Part shown: positions 46,140 to 53,136 of the stretch, one piece after another
Numbering within the stretch: the first letter of the stretch is position 1
Layout: the number at the start of each line of letters is the position of its first letter
From: an uncultured Alphaproteobacteria bacterium
GTDB lineage: Bacteria; Pseudomonadota; Alphaproteobacteria; Rhizobiales; Ancalomicrobiaceae
NCBI GenBank assembly: GCA_937892955.1
Contig: CALBKH010000036.1
Span: forward strand, 1 to 64,000
Reading direction: 5' to 3'
Length of the DNA stretch: 64,000 nt
The notes under the pieces: generated by a model
The model's database searches: none
Told to the model about the DNA's origin: nothing
Seen by the model: the letters and a program-made list of their open reading frames with translations, nothing else
Position numbers and translations under genes: made by a program

Positions 46140-46688
46140 CGGTCGGCTCTCAATGTTTAAGGAGTCCTGATATAAGGTAACCTGTCATAATCGTTTCGAG
46201 CTGTCAACACCCCGAGGGGCGGCGATCGAGAAGCGCTGCTCGGCCCACGCGGAGCGCAGATCTGTTTCGGCGCCACCGGCCGGCCCGAGGAGGCGCCGAA
46301 ACCATGAACGCATCCCCTCTCATCGCCCAGTGTGACCCCGGGCGAGAGAGTACGCTTTCGCGGTGGTCGCCACCGGCGAGGGGTTCGGCCGGGGTCGTCG
46401 AAGGCACGCTTTCCCTGATCCGGAACACGTGTCAGCATCACGGAAACCGCCCGGCCCGGCCGCGTCTTTGGCAGCACTGTTCGCACTCGAAAATCGACAG
46501 GTGTCGAAACCCACGCGCTCGGAGACACGGACTTCGCACCAGTGGGGACGGCTCATCTCGAAGGCGGCGCGCATCACATCTTGGGATTGCGCCACTCTCA
46601 CCGCCCTTGGGAAACGGTACTGGGCACACGCCCATTTGACGGTCAAAACTGGCCCATAGGTCGAAGTTGGAGCCGACCGCGCTCGGCT
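46140..46688. other. Intergenic boundary between catabolic operon and accessory island
   Basis: No gene is supported. The left end carries the control region of the hydroxycinnamate operon, including AGGTAACCT (46175-46183) and a minus-strand TTGACA (46202-46207). The rest is of mixed composition with no recognisable motif and probably contains the junction of the accessory island, since an integrase gene ends at its right edge. No tRNA or direct repeat was identified. Confidence 0.5.
46175..46183. promoter_or_regulatory. Operator-like palindrome upstream of hydroxycinnamate operon
   Basis: AGGT-A-ACCT is a perfect inverted repeat 36 bases before the ech start codon, in an A+T-rich stretch. 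A minus-strand TTGACA lies a little upstream but no good -10 box follows at normal spacing, as for a regulated promoter. MarR-type repressors of ferulate genes bind such sites; no such gene is adjacent. Confidence 0.3.
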
Positions 46689-47852
46689 TTACAAACGCAC
46701 GGCCTTACCGCTTCGCCGGCCGACATCGTCGTAATACCGCGCAGCCTGCTGCACCGAGCGATGCTGCGATTGCGCCATCGCCTCGGGCAGCGACACCCCC
46801 TGACGCGCCGCCTCGGTCAGATACCCCGAGCGCAGCCCGTGCGCCGAGACCTTCTCCGCATCGAGCCCGGCGAGCCCGGCCCGCTTCTTGACGATGGCGT
46901 TGATCGTCTGCGCCGTGAGCGCCCCGCCGTCGAGATTGCCCCAGCGGTCGATCCCACGAAACACCGGCCCGGCCTCGATCCGCGCCGCCGCGAGCCGGGC
47001 CTTCAGCGCCTCGACGGGATGCCCGGCGATCACCGCGAAACGATCGTCGTCGGCCGAGCTGGTCTTGGTGCGCCCGAGCCGGATCGTCATGCACGGCAGA
47101 AGCTCGGAGGCCGGGTCCGTTGGATCGGCCGGCACCAACTCCTCGTCGTGCAGGTACTCGACGCGCAGCCCGGCGAGCTCGGAGCGCCGACGGCCGCCGG
47201 AGGCGAAGCCGACCAGCAGGATCGCCCGATCGCGCAGATCGACGAGCGATGTGGTCGAACAGGTCGCGAGCATCGCGTCGAGCACGTCGCGCGTGACGGC
47301 GGTCGCGCTCTTGCGTCGGGGAGAGCGATCGGCGGCGCGGACCGCCAGCCGCATCGCGGTCTTCAGCGACGGCGAACCGAACGGCCCGTCGAAGCCCTTC
47401 CAGCGATGCAGCGTCGACCAACTGGCGAGCCGCCGCTGCACCGTCTGCGGCGCATGCGGCCCGGCCGACCGCAGGACCCCGTCGACGCGCAGCCGGCTCG
47501 CTACCTCCTCCGGCATGCCGTGGTCGGGATCGACGGCACGCTCGACCGGATCCCACAGGTGGTGAGCGACGAACTTCAACACCAGGCTCTCCGGCGACGG
47601 CCACGGCAGCGGCGCGCCGACCGCCACCCGGCACCAGGCCTCGAGATAGGCGAGATCGGAGGCGAGCGCCCGCAACGTGTTGTCGCCGATGCCGCGCTTG
47701 GCCAGATGCCGCAGCGTGGCGACGTCCTCGTCGGAGAGGACGGTGGCGAGACGATCGCGACGATCGGCGGGAAGGATGGCGGCCAGCGCATCGAGGGCGA
47801 GGGCGCGTTGAGCCTCGGAATCGGACGTCGGTCTCGGCAGATCATGATCCAT
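46689..47852 (-). CDS. Tyrosine recombinase (integrase)
   Basis: 387 residues from the ATG preceded by GGGGCGGAAG; a GTG 11 codons earlier is possible. The C-terminal catalytic domain retains the expected residues: Arg in FASGGRRRSELAG, Lys in GRTKTS, HGLR box, His in QSQHRS and the tyrosine in ARYYDD. Likely moves or resolves the accessory element. It lies at the island's left end with its own stop codon facing the catabolic operon, and a toxin-antitoxin cluster immediately upstream on the same strand. A decayed relative lies at 58.6-59.7 kb. Confidence 0.88.
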   Translation of the reverse strand: MDHDLPRPTSDSEAQRALALDALAAILPADRRDRLATVLSDEDVATLRHLAKRGIGDNTLRALASDLAYLEAWCRVAVGAPLPWPSPESLVLKFVAHHLWDPVERAVDPDHGMPEEVASRLRVDGVLRSAGPHAPQTVQRRLASWSTLHRWKGFDGPFGSPSLKTAMRLAVRAADRSPRRKSATAVTRDVLDAMLATCSTTSLVDLRDRAILLVGFASGGRRRSELAGLRVEYLHDEELVPADPTDPASELLPCMTIRLGRTKTSSADDDRFAVIAGHPVEALKARLAAARIEAGPVFRGIDRWGNLDGGALTAQTINAIVKKRAGLAGLDAEKVSAHGLRSGYLTEAARQGVSLPEAMAQSQHRSVQQAARYYDDVGRRSGKAVRL

Positions 47853-47890
47853 GGCTGCTTCCGCCCCGTTCAGGGCCCCACCCACATCGA

Positions 47891-48166
47891 TCAGCGCGGC
47901 GATCCGCTCTCGTCATAGAAGTCGCCGTGCTCGAACGTGGCGCCGGGCGACGCCTCCTGCCTCCCTTCGATCGCGAGGTCCCACACCGTGTCGATGCCGG
48001 CCTCGCCCGTCGCCATCTTCGATCGGGCATCGCCGGCCACCGGCGCGGAGAGCACTGCGATCGGCTGGTCACCCCGGCAGAGGAGAACCTCGTCGCCGCG
48101 ACGCGCGAGCTCGATCAACTCTTCCAGCCGTTCGGCTGCCTCTTCGACGTCGACGAGAAGGCGCAT
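47891..48166 (-). CDS. Phd/YefM-like antitoxin (second copy)
   Basis: 91 residues; residues 1-45 look like a Phd antitoxin DNA-binding domain (ELIELARRGDEVLLCRGDQPIAVLS) and the acidic tail ends FEHGDFYDESGSPR, typical of a toxin-binding flexible end. It begins 8 bases after the PIN toxin gene, giving an antitoxin-toxin-antitoxin order. It may neutralise another toxin now lost, or reinforce control of the same PIN protein. Confidence 0.7.
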   Translation of the reverse strand: MRLLVDVEEAAERLEELIELARRGDEVLLCRGDQPIAVLSAPVAGDARSKMATGEAGIDTVWDLAIEGRQEASPGATFEHGDFYDESGSPR

Positions 48167-48174
48167 CGCTCCCC

Positions 48175-48552
48175 TCACCAGATCCGTTCGAGCAAGACGG
48201 CGTCGAACGCGCCGTCCAAGGACAGGAAGCCGCAATGCTCGAGCCGCGCTTGGGCCGCCAGGATGCGATCCCACGGATCGCGGTGATCCCAGTCGAAAGA
48301 CGCGGCGAGCTCGGCGTGGAGATCGGTGATGGGAAGCGTCTGCAGGCCGCTCTCGGCGACCGCGGCGCGCAGCTCTTGCGGGCGCAGATCGAGCTTGCCG
48401 AGCCGGACCTTGTTGTCGATCTCGTAGAACGAGACGGCGCTGACCAGCACGACGTTGGCCTTGTCGGCGATCAGCGACCGGGCCTTCGACGACAGGCGTT
48501 CGCTGCCGATGATCCACCAGTAGAGCGCATGAGTATCGAGCAGCAGCTTCAT
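48175..48552 (-). CDS. VapC-like PIN domain toxin
   Basis: 125-residue PIN ribonuclease. The conserved acids are visible: Asp6 in LLLDTHALYWW, Glu in VSFYEI near residue 44, and Asp in DHRDPWDRILAAQA near residue 93. This subgroup usually pairs with Phd-type antitoxins. The start overlaps the upstream antitoxin stop (ATGA). VapC toxins cut specific RNAs, often initiator tRNA, when free of antitoxin. Confidence 0.87.
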   Translation of the reverse strand: MKLLLDTHALYWWIIGSERLSSKARSLIADKANVVLVSAVSFYEIDNKVRLGKLDLRPQELRAAVAESGLQTLPITDLHAELAASFDWDHRDPWDRILAAQARLEHCGFLSLDGAFDAVLLERIW

Positions 48553-48842
48553 GTCGACGAGCCGCCGCGAGCGGGGCCACCCTGCCAGATGCCCAGATCG
48601 TCGTTGCCGTCGCCGGCGTCGATCGCCGCTTGTTCGGGATCGGGATGGTCGAAGAGATCGTCGGGCAGGCGGCGTGCCCGCAGGAGTCCGAAGGGACGCT
48701 TGCCCTCGGGGGTCGCCGGGCCGATGCGGGCATAGACCTCGTTGCCGCGCAGGATGACGATCTCCTCGCCCTGATTGGCGCGTTCGAGCACCTCGGCGAA
48801 GTTCTTGCGCGCCTCGCCGATCTTGTAGGTGGTCTGCGGCAT
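48549..48842 (-). CDS. Phd/YefM family antitoxin
   Basis: 97 residues. The N-terminal domain (TYKIGEARKNFAEVLERANQGEEIVILRGNEVYARI) is classic Phd/YefM; the rest is the disordered toxin-binding tail. It is the first gene of the module and coupled to the PIN toxin. It should bind DNA near its promoter, where a large inverted repeat lies 71 bases upstream. Confidence 0.87.
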   Translation of the reverse strand: MPQTTYKIGEARKNFAEVLERANQGEEIVILRGNEVYARIGPATPEGKRPFGLLRARRLPDDLFDHPDPEQAAIDAGDGNDDLGIWQGGPARGGSST

Positions 48843-48912
48843 CGGAGCCTCCGGGGGATGCTGAAAGGGAGGATAGCACCCGGTCGCAGACCTCACAATG
48901 CGCTTGTACATA

Positions 48913-48945
48913 TCACCATCGATAAGAGGTACTTATCGATGGTGA
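48913..48945. repeat. Perfect inverted repeat with TAAGAGGTACTTATCG core
   Basis: TCACCATCGATAAG (48913-48926) and CTTATCGATGGTGA (48932-48945) are perfect 14-base arms around AGGTA. It lies between the divergent vap and DUF1612 genes. The 16-base centre is repeated identically at 57259-57274. It is a strong candidate binding site for an island-encoded regulator, for example the HTH of the DUF1612 protein or the antitoxin. Confidence 0.65.
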
Positions 48946-49018
48946 GATCCACCCGCCGTCGCCTGTCCGAGTACCGGAAGCAAATAGCACCTTCACTTCC
49001 GTTAACCGATCGTTCACC

Positions 49019-50119
49019 ATGTCTGCCAGCATGATGAGATCGCTCCCTACCCGCCTCGACGCCCTCCCCTGGCACCGTCTCGCGCCGGCGCTCGCCGCGG
49101 CCGAAGACGCACTCGCCCGTCTCGACGAGCGCATCGCGCGAAGCCCGATCCGCGACGGCTGGTGCGAACGGAATCGCTTCACCGAAGCCGCGTCGAGCCT
49201 CCTCCTCGACGGCACGCTCGTCCAGCTCGAGGATCTGGTTCTCCACGACGCCGGCCTCGACGCTCGCGCCCCCTCGCCCGAACTGACCCGGGCACACGCC
49301 CACCTGCGCCGCGCCCGTCGCCTGGCCACCCTCCCTCCCGGGGCAACTCTCGACGTCGCCGGTCTGCTCGCTCTCGTCGGCCGCGGCGCACCGAAGTCGG
49401 CCGGGGCGGAGCCCCCTCCCCTCGCCGACGGGGCTGAGAGCGAGGGCGACGACGCTTGGGCCACGACCCTGGGCGAGGTCGATGCCCTCCTCGCCCGCAC
49501 CGACCGACTGCTCGCCCGTGCCACCCTCCCCTCCCCCGATGAGCCGACGGGATGGGTTCGGCCGGCGCGCCCCGACCGCGACGAGCGTCTCGCTCGGTGG
49601 GTCGTCGAGATCGAGGCGATCCGCGATTGGCCGGCGACACTCGCCGCCGCCCGCGCCCTCGTTGCCTGGGAGATCGCCGATCCGCTCCCGGAGGAAGACG
49701 GTCTCGGCCGGCTGCTCGTCGCCGACCTGCTGCGCGCCCGGGGCAAGGTGCGGTCGCATCTGGTGGACGTGGCATCGGGCCTCAGGGCAGTGGCGCCGGA
49801 ACGGCGCCGTCACCGTGATCCGCTCGTCCGCCTGCAGGCGGTGCTCGACGGGATGGCGCTCGGCGCCACCCGTGCGCTCGAGGATCACGACCGCCGCCTG
49901 ACGGCCCGCGACGCCCTGCTGCGCCGCATCGGCCCGCGACGCACGAGTTCACGTCTGCCGCAACTGGTCGAGTTGGTGATCGCCGCGCCGCTGGTCACCA
50001 CCGAGACCATCGCCGACACCCTCGGCGTTACGCCGCGCGCCGCCTCCGGCATGGTTGCGGAGCTGGGCCTGCGCGAGATCACCGGACGCGGACGGTTCCG
50101 CGCCTGGGCAGTCGGGTGA
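49019..50119 (+). CDS. RHE_PE00001 family protein (DUF1612 with C-terminal HTH)
   Basis: 366 residues. Residues about 20-130 form an alpha-helical N-domain containing NRFTEAASSLLLDGTLVQLEDLVLHDAG; the middle is low complexity and acidic; residues about 250-365 contain ALEDHDRRL and a predicted HTH (TTETIADTLGVTPRAASGMVAELGLREI). Proteins of this family are frequent on rhizobial plasmids and islands but their function is not known. It is divergent from the antitoxin cluster, with the 33-base inverted repeat 73 bases before its start, and ends 3 bases from the convergent TIR gene. Confidence 0.8.
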   Translation: MSASMMRSLPTRLDALPWHRLAPALAAAEDALARLDERIARSPIRDGWCERNRFTEAASSLLLDGTLVQLEDLVLHDAGLDARAPSPELTRAHAHLRRARRLATLPPGATLDVAGLLALVGRGAPKSAGAEPPPLADGAESEGDDAWATTLGEVDALLARTDRLLARATLPSPDEPTGWVRPARPDRDERLARWVVEIEAIRDWPATLAAARALVAWEIADPLPEEDGLGRLLVADLLRARGKVRSHLVDVASGLRAVAPERRRHRDPLVRLQAVLDGMALGATRALEDHDRRLTARDALLRRIGPRRTSSRLPQLVELVIAAPLVTTETIADTLGVTPRAASGMVAELGLREITGRGRFRAWAVG

Positions 50120-50122
50120 GGA

Positions 50123-51334
50123 TCATGCACGGCTCTTGACGAAGCGCCTCGTCGCGTCGGTCTTCTCGACCCACGGTGTGACCCAAGGCGAACACCCCAT
50201 CACCTCGTAGGAGCGAACCACCTTCCGGGTTTCGAGCCAGGTCGCAGCCGCATTAAAGCGTCGAGGTGACCAGCCATAGCGTTCCGCGATCTCCGCCGAC
50301 GCCGTCGGCATCTCCGGGTCGTTCATCAGGTCGGTGGCGAGGCGCAGTGCGTCCTGATCAGGCTTCCATTCTTTGAAGAATCCATCGAATGCCGCATAGA
50401 GTTCGCTCTTCGCCATGACGTTCCCAAAGCTCTCGGAGACGTGGTCGCGCAGCTCGTACAAGGCGTCCTCGATGTCCTCAGCGGAAACGCCGATGCTCGC
50501 TGCGAGATCGTCGACGTCCTGCTGAAAGTCGCCGAACTCGCCATTGGGGCTTCCTTCGACGAAGCTCTTCGCGACCGCTGTCGCGGTCGGCGAAAAGTCC
50601 GTCTTCGGCAAGGTGGCTGCCGACGGCGCCGGACCTAGCGCCGGCTTGCGAGTAACTTCGTGAATGTCGTTGACCAGGTCCCGCACGCTGCGCTCGAAAT
50701 CCTCCCCGATCTCCGGCGACAACATACCCGACAACAGGGGTGGCAGATCGCGGGCCGGAAGCCCGGCGCGCAATGCGATGAACCGGGCCTCCCCCGCGAT
50801 GCGGCGGACGAGACCGGCATCCATCTCCTGCTGGACCCATGGCTTCAGGAGAGCGCTCGGGGTCAGCAGCACGATGAAATGGCTGCAGCGCTCGAGACCC
50901 TCGTCGATCTTCTGGCGCAGACTGTCGCCGGCGCGGATCTCCCATTCTGCCCACCAGGCGTCGACGCCGCTCGCCGTCAGCTTCCGAGCGACCCGCTCGG
51001 CCAGATCCCGATCTTCGAATGAATAGCTGAGAAAGGCCCTCGGAGGGCCGACACGTTCCATCGGCATCAGTGTCGCCGCCTTTCGTTCGTCGTCACTCAT
51101 TCGTGCAGCCACGCACTCCAGAAGTGCCTGCGACCCCTCGACGGAGAGACGCAGATCGTCGAGTTCGTCGCCGAGAACCCGGACCGTCGGAAACTCGCCC
51201 GTCTCCGGATGCCGAATGGCTGCGAAGCGATGATACATTTCGCTCTTCACAGCTTCGCAGGTTGCGCGCATGAGTTCGCGTTCGAAATCACCGGCTCGGA
51301 AGGGGCGCCCGTTGAACGTGATCGAAGATCCCAT
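50123..51334 (-). CDS. TIR domain protein with C-terminal helical/winged region
   Basis: 403 residues. Residues 1-97 are helical and unassigned; 98-230 form a TIR domain (RAFLSYSFEDRDLAERVA, then DAWWAEWEI, LLTPSALLKPWVQQEM). Glu170 in WVQQE matches the catalytic glutamate of NADase TIR domains such as SARM1. The C-terminal 130 residues hold repeated acidic helices and a possible winged helix (SAEIAERYGWSPRRFNAAATWLE). Stand-alone TIR proteins in islands like this are often effectors of antiphage systems that deplete NAD; no sensor partner is adjacent, so the N- or C-terminal part may sense directly. Confidence 0.78.
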   Translation of the reverse strand: MGSSITFNGRPFRAGDFERELMRATCEAVKSEMYHRFAAIRHPETGEFPTVRVLGDELDDLRLSVEGSQALLECVAARMSDDERKAATLMPMERVGPPRAFLSYSFEDRDLAERVARKLTASGVDAWWAEWEIRAGDSLRQKIDEGLERCSHFIVLLTPSALLKPWVQQEMDAGLVRRIAGEARFIALRAGLPARDLPPLLSGMLSPEIGEDFERSVRDLVNDIHEVTRKPALGPAPSAATLPKTDFSPTATAVAKSFVEGSPNGEFGDFQQDVDDLAASIGVSAEDIEDALYELRDHVSESFGNVMAKSELYAAFDGFFKEWKPDQDALRLATDLMNDPEMPTASAEIAERYGWSPRRFNAAATWLETRKVVRSYEVMGCSPWVTPWVEKTDATRRFVKSRA

Positions 51335-51642
51335 CCCATCGAGTCTCCGCGAAAAGAACATAAGACGAACATTCTTGATTGATAAACCTCGAACCACGGC
51401 TCGTCAACGGTTCGGTGGCAGCGGGATTTGCTGAGCTCGATCGGTCGCGCTCAAGGGTTTCGAATCTTCGCCAAACCCGCTGGTCCGTAACCTTTCGCCG
51501 GCCATCCACGACGGTGGGCAGAATGATTTTTGGCTACTTATATATGGTCATGCAGTTCCAATATGGACATATATATGTGGTTTTATGGAATTGAAATATT
51601 CACTTATATGTGTGACTGTACCCGGAACTCGGACATGCATGT
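51335..51642. promoter_or_regulatory. A+T-rich control region between TIR and mmyA genes
   Basis: 308 bases of divergent promoter DNA, strongly A+T-rich from 51530. It contains the perfect palindrome ACATATATATGT (51567-51578) amid repeated TATATG/CATATA words between 51538 and 51615, just before the XRE-type mmyA gene. This is the likely operator for MmyA autoregulation. Confidence 0.5.
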
Positions 51643-52107
51643 ATGAACAGAAATCAGACGACCCTTGCACGCAAGCAGCTCGATAAACGTCTCACTCCGC
51701 TGCGCGCGGCCAAACCCGCCTTGCCACCCCGCGGTTGGCTGCGCGCCATCCGTGAAGCCTTGGGCATGACCGCTCGCCAGCTCGCCGCGCGGATGAAGGT
51801 CGCTCCGTCGCGCATTTCCGCGATCGAGAAAGCCGAGGTTTCCGGAACCACCACGATCAAGACGCTGCGCGAGGCGGCAGCGGCGCTCGACTGCACCTTC
51901 GTCTACGCCTTCGTTCCCAACAAGCCGCTCGAAGAAATCTTGCGTGATCGAGCGGCGCAGAAGGCCGCTCTCGACGTCGCGCGGCTCGATCACACCATGC
52001 GCCTCGAAAACCAGGCGCTCTTGAAGTCGGACCTCGACGACGAACGGCGCCGCGTGGTCGACCTCATCTTGTCGGGCTCATTGCGCGGGCTCTGGGAGGA
52101 CGACTGA
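51643..52107 (+). CDS. mmyA: Mobile mystery protein A (XRE-type HTH)
   Basis: 154 residues. The helix-turn-helix lies at about 32-85 (GWLRAIREALGMTARQLAARM, then PSRISAIEKAEVSGTTTIKTLREAAAALDC), followed by the family's helical tail. Mobile mystery protein A is always followed by the Fic protein B, here 3 bases downstream. It probably acts as antitoxin-like repressor for the pair. Confidence 0.88.
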   Translation: MNRNQTTLARKQLDKRLTPLRAAKPALPPRGWLRAIREALGMTARQLAARMKVAPSRISAIEKAEVSGTTTIKTLREAAAALDCTFVYAFVPNKPLEEILRDRAAQKAALDVARLDHTMRLENQALLKSDLDDERRRVVDLILSGSLRGLWEDD

Positions 52108-52110
52108 ACC

Positions 52111-52701
52111 ATGCCCGACCCATTGTTCCAAGACGACGACGAAGCCAACACGCCTCTCACTCCGGAAGAGCGCGAGCAACTCATCCCCTCCTATATCACC
52201 CTGAGACACGAACTGAACGAAGCCGAGCAGGTGAACATCGGCCAAGCCCTACGCTGGGCGACGGCGCGCAAGCGTGACTTGCTCGACCCGGATCTTCTCA
52301 ACGTTCTTCATGCACGTATGTTCGGCGATGTCTGGCGCTGGGCCGGGCAGTATCGGACGACGGCCCGCAACATCGGTGTCGACGCCTACCGGATCCCGAC
52401 GGAGGTGCGGCAGGCCGCCGACGATGCTCGATACTGGGTCGAACACCAGACCTTTCCGCCCGACGAAATCGCCGTGCGCTTCAGCCATCGACTGGTCGCC
52501 ATCCATCCTTTCCCGAACGGCAATGGACGCTTCTCCCGCCTCGTCGGCGATTTGCTCGCTCGCCAGCTCGGGCGGCCACCATTCAGTTGGGGGCGCGCCA
52601 ACTTGGTCGACGCCGGAGAAACTCGCGCCCACTACGTCGAAGCCCTCCGAGCGGCCGACGCGTATGACATTCAGCCCCTCCTCCTCTTCGCCCGGTCCTG
52701 A
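52111..52701 (+). CDS. mmyB: Mobile mystery protein B (Fic domain)
   Basis: 196-residue Fic protein. The Fic motif HPFPNGNGRFSR is at 132-143 with catalytic His132; position 136, usually Asp or Glu for Mg binding, is Asn, which I recall as usual for this family. Fic enzymes transfer AMP or other nucleotides to proteins. With mmyA it forms a mobile-element-associated pair resembling a toxin-antitoxin unit. Confidence 0.88.
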   Translation: MPDPLFQDDDEANTPLTPEEREQLIPSYITLRHELNEAEQVNIGQALRWATARKRDLLDPDLLNVLHARMFGDVWRWAGQYRTTARNIGVDAYRIPTEVRQAADDARYWVEHQTFPPDEIAVRFSHRLVAIHPFPNGNGRFSRLVGDLLARQLGRPPFSWGRANLVDAGETRAHYVEALRAADAYDIQPLLLFARS

Positions 52702-53136
52702 GCGACAAACGCGACCCACCATCCCACAGCTCCTCCCCAACGGAGAAAACGTTTCCACCTTCGACTTTCGCATCATTGGGCAAATCGGATATCGAGCCTC
52801 CCCTCGATCGTGACCAGCCGGGTCTCGACGCACCCAGCTTCCGGAACTCAATGTCCCAGCCCTCCCCTACCCTTCGCCGCAAGATCACCGACTACTGCCG
52901 CATGCGCCTCGCGCCCCTCCTGCCTCCACGCGAGGTCGCTTGCCCGTCTCGTTCTGATCGACGACGAAGGCAGGCTTTCCGGCGTCCTTCGCCGCTGATG
53001 GCCAACGAGGCTTTCGACGACCCGGGAAGATGATCGGGCCCGCGCGCGGCGGTTTCTTGCGGACTATACCGCGGCCCGGCCCGAGCGGGTTAATGACACC
53101 GGGTGATATCGTGTTCTGATGGATAGGCCGAAATTT
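52702..53136. other. Intergenic, nothing recognised
   Basis: 435 bases between the convergent mmyB and ietS genes. No supported gene, repeat or RNA was seen. Short open frames here have compositions unlike proteins. Confidence 0.5.

Noticed and set aside
46304..46659. Short open frames between ech and the integrase gene
   Set aside because: No ribosome sites, no recognisable motifs and overlapping frames on both strands of equal length.
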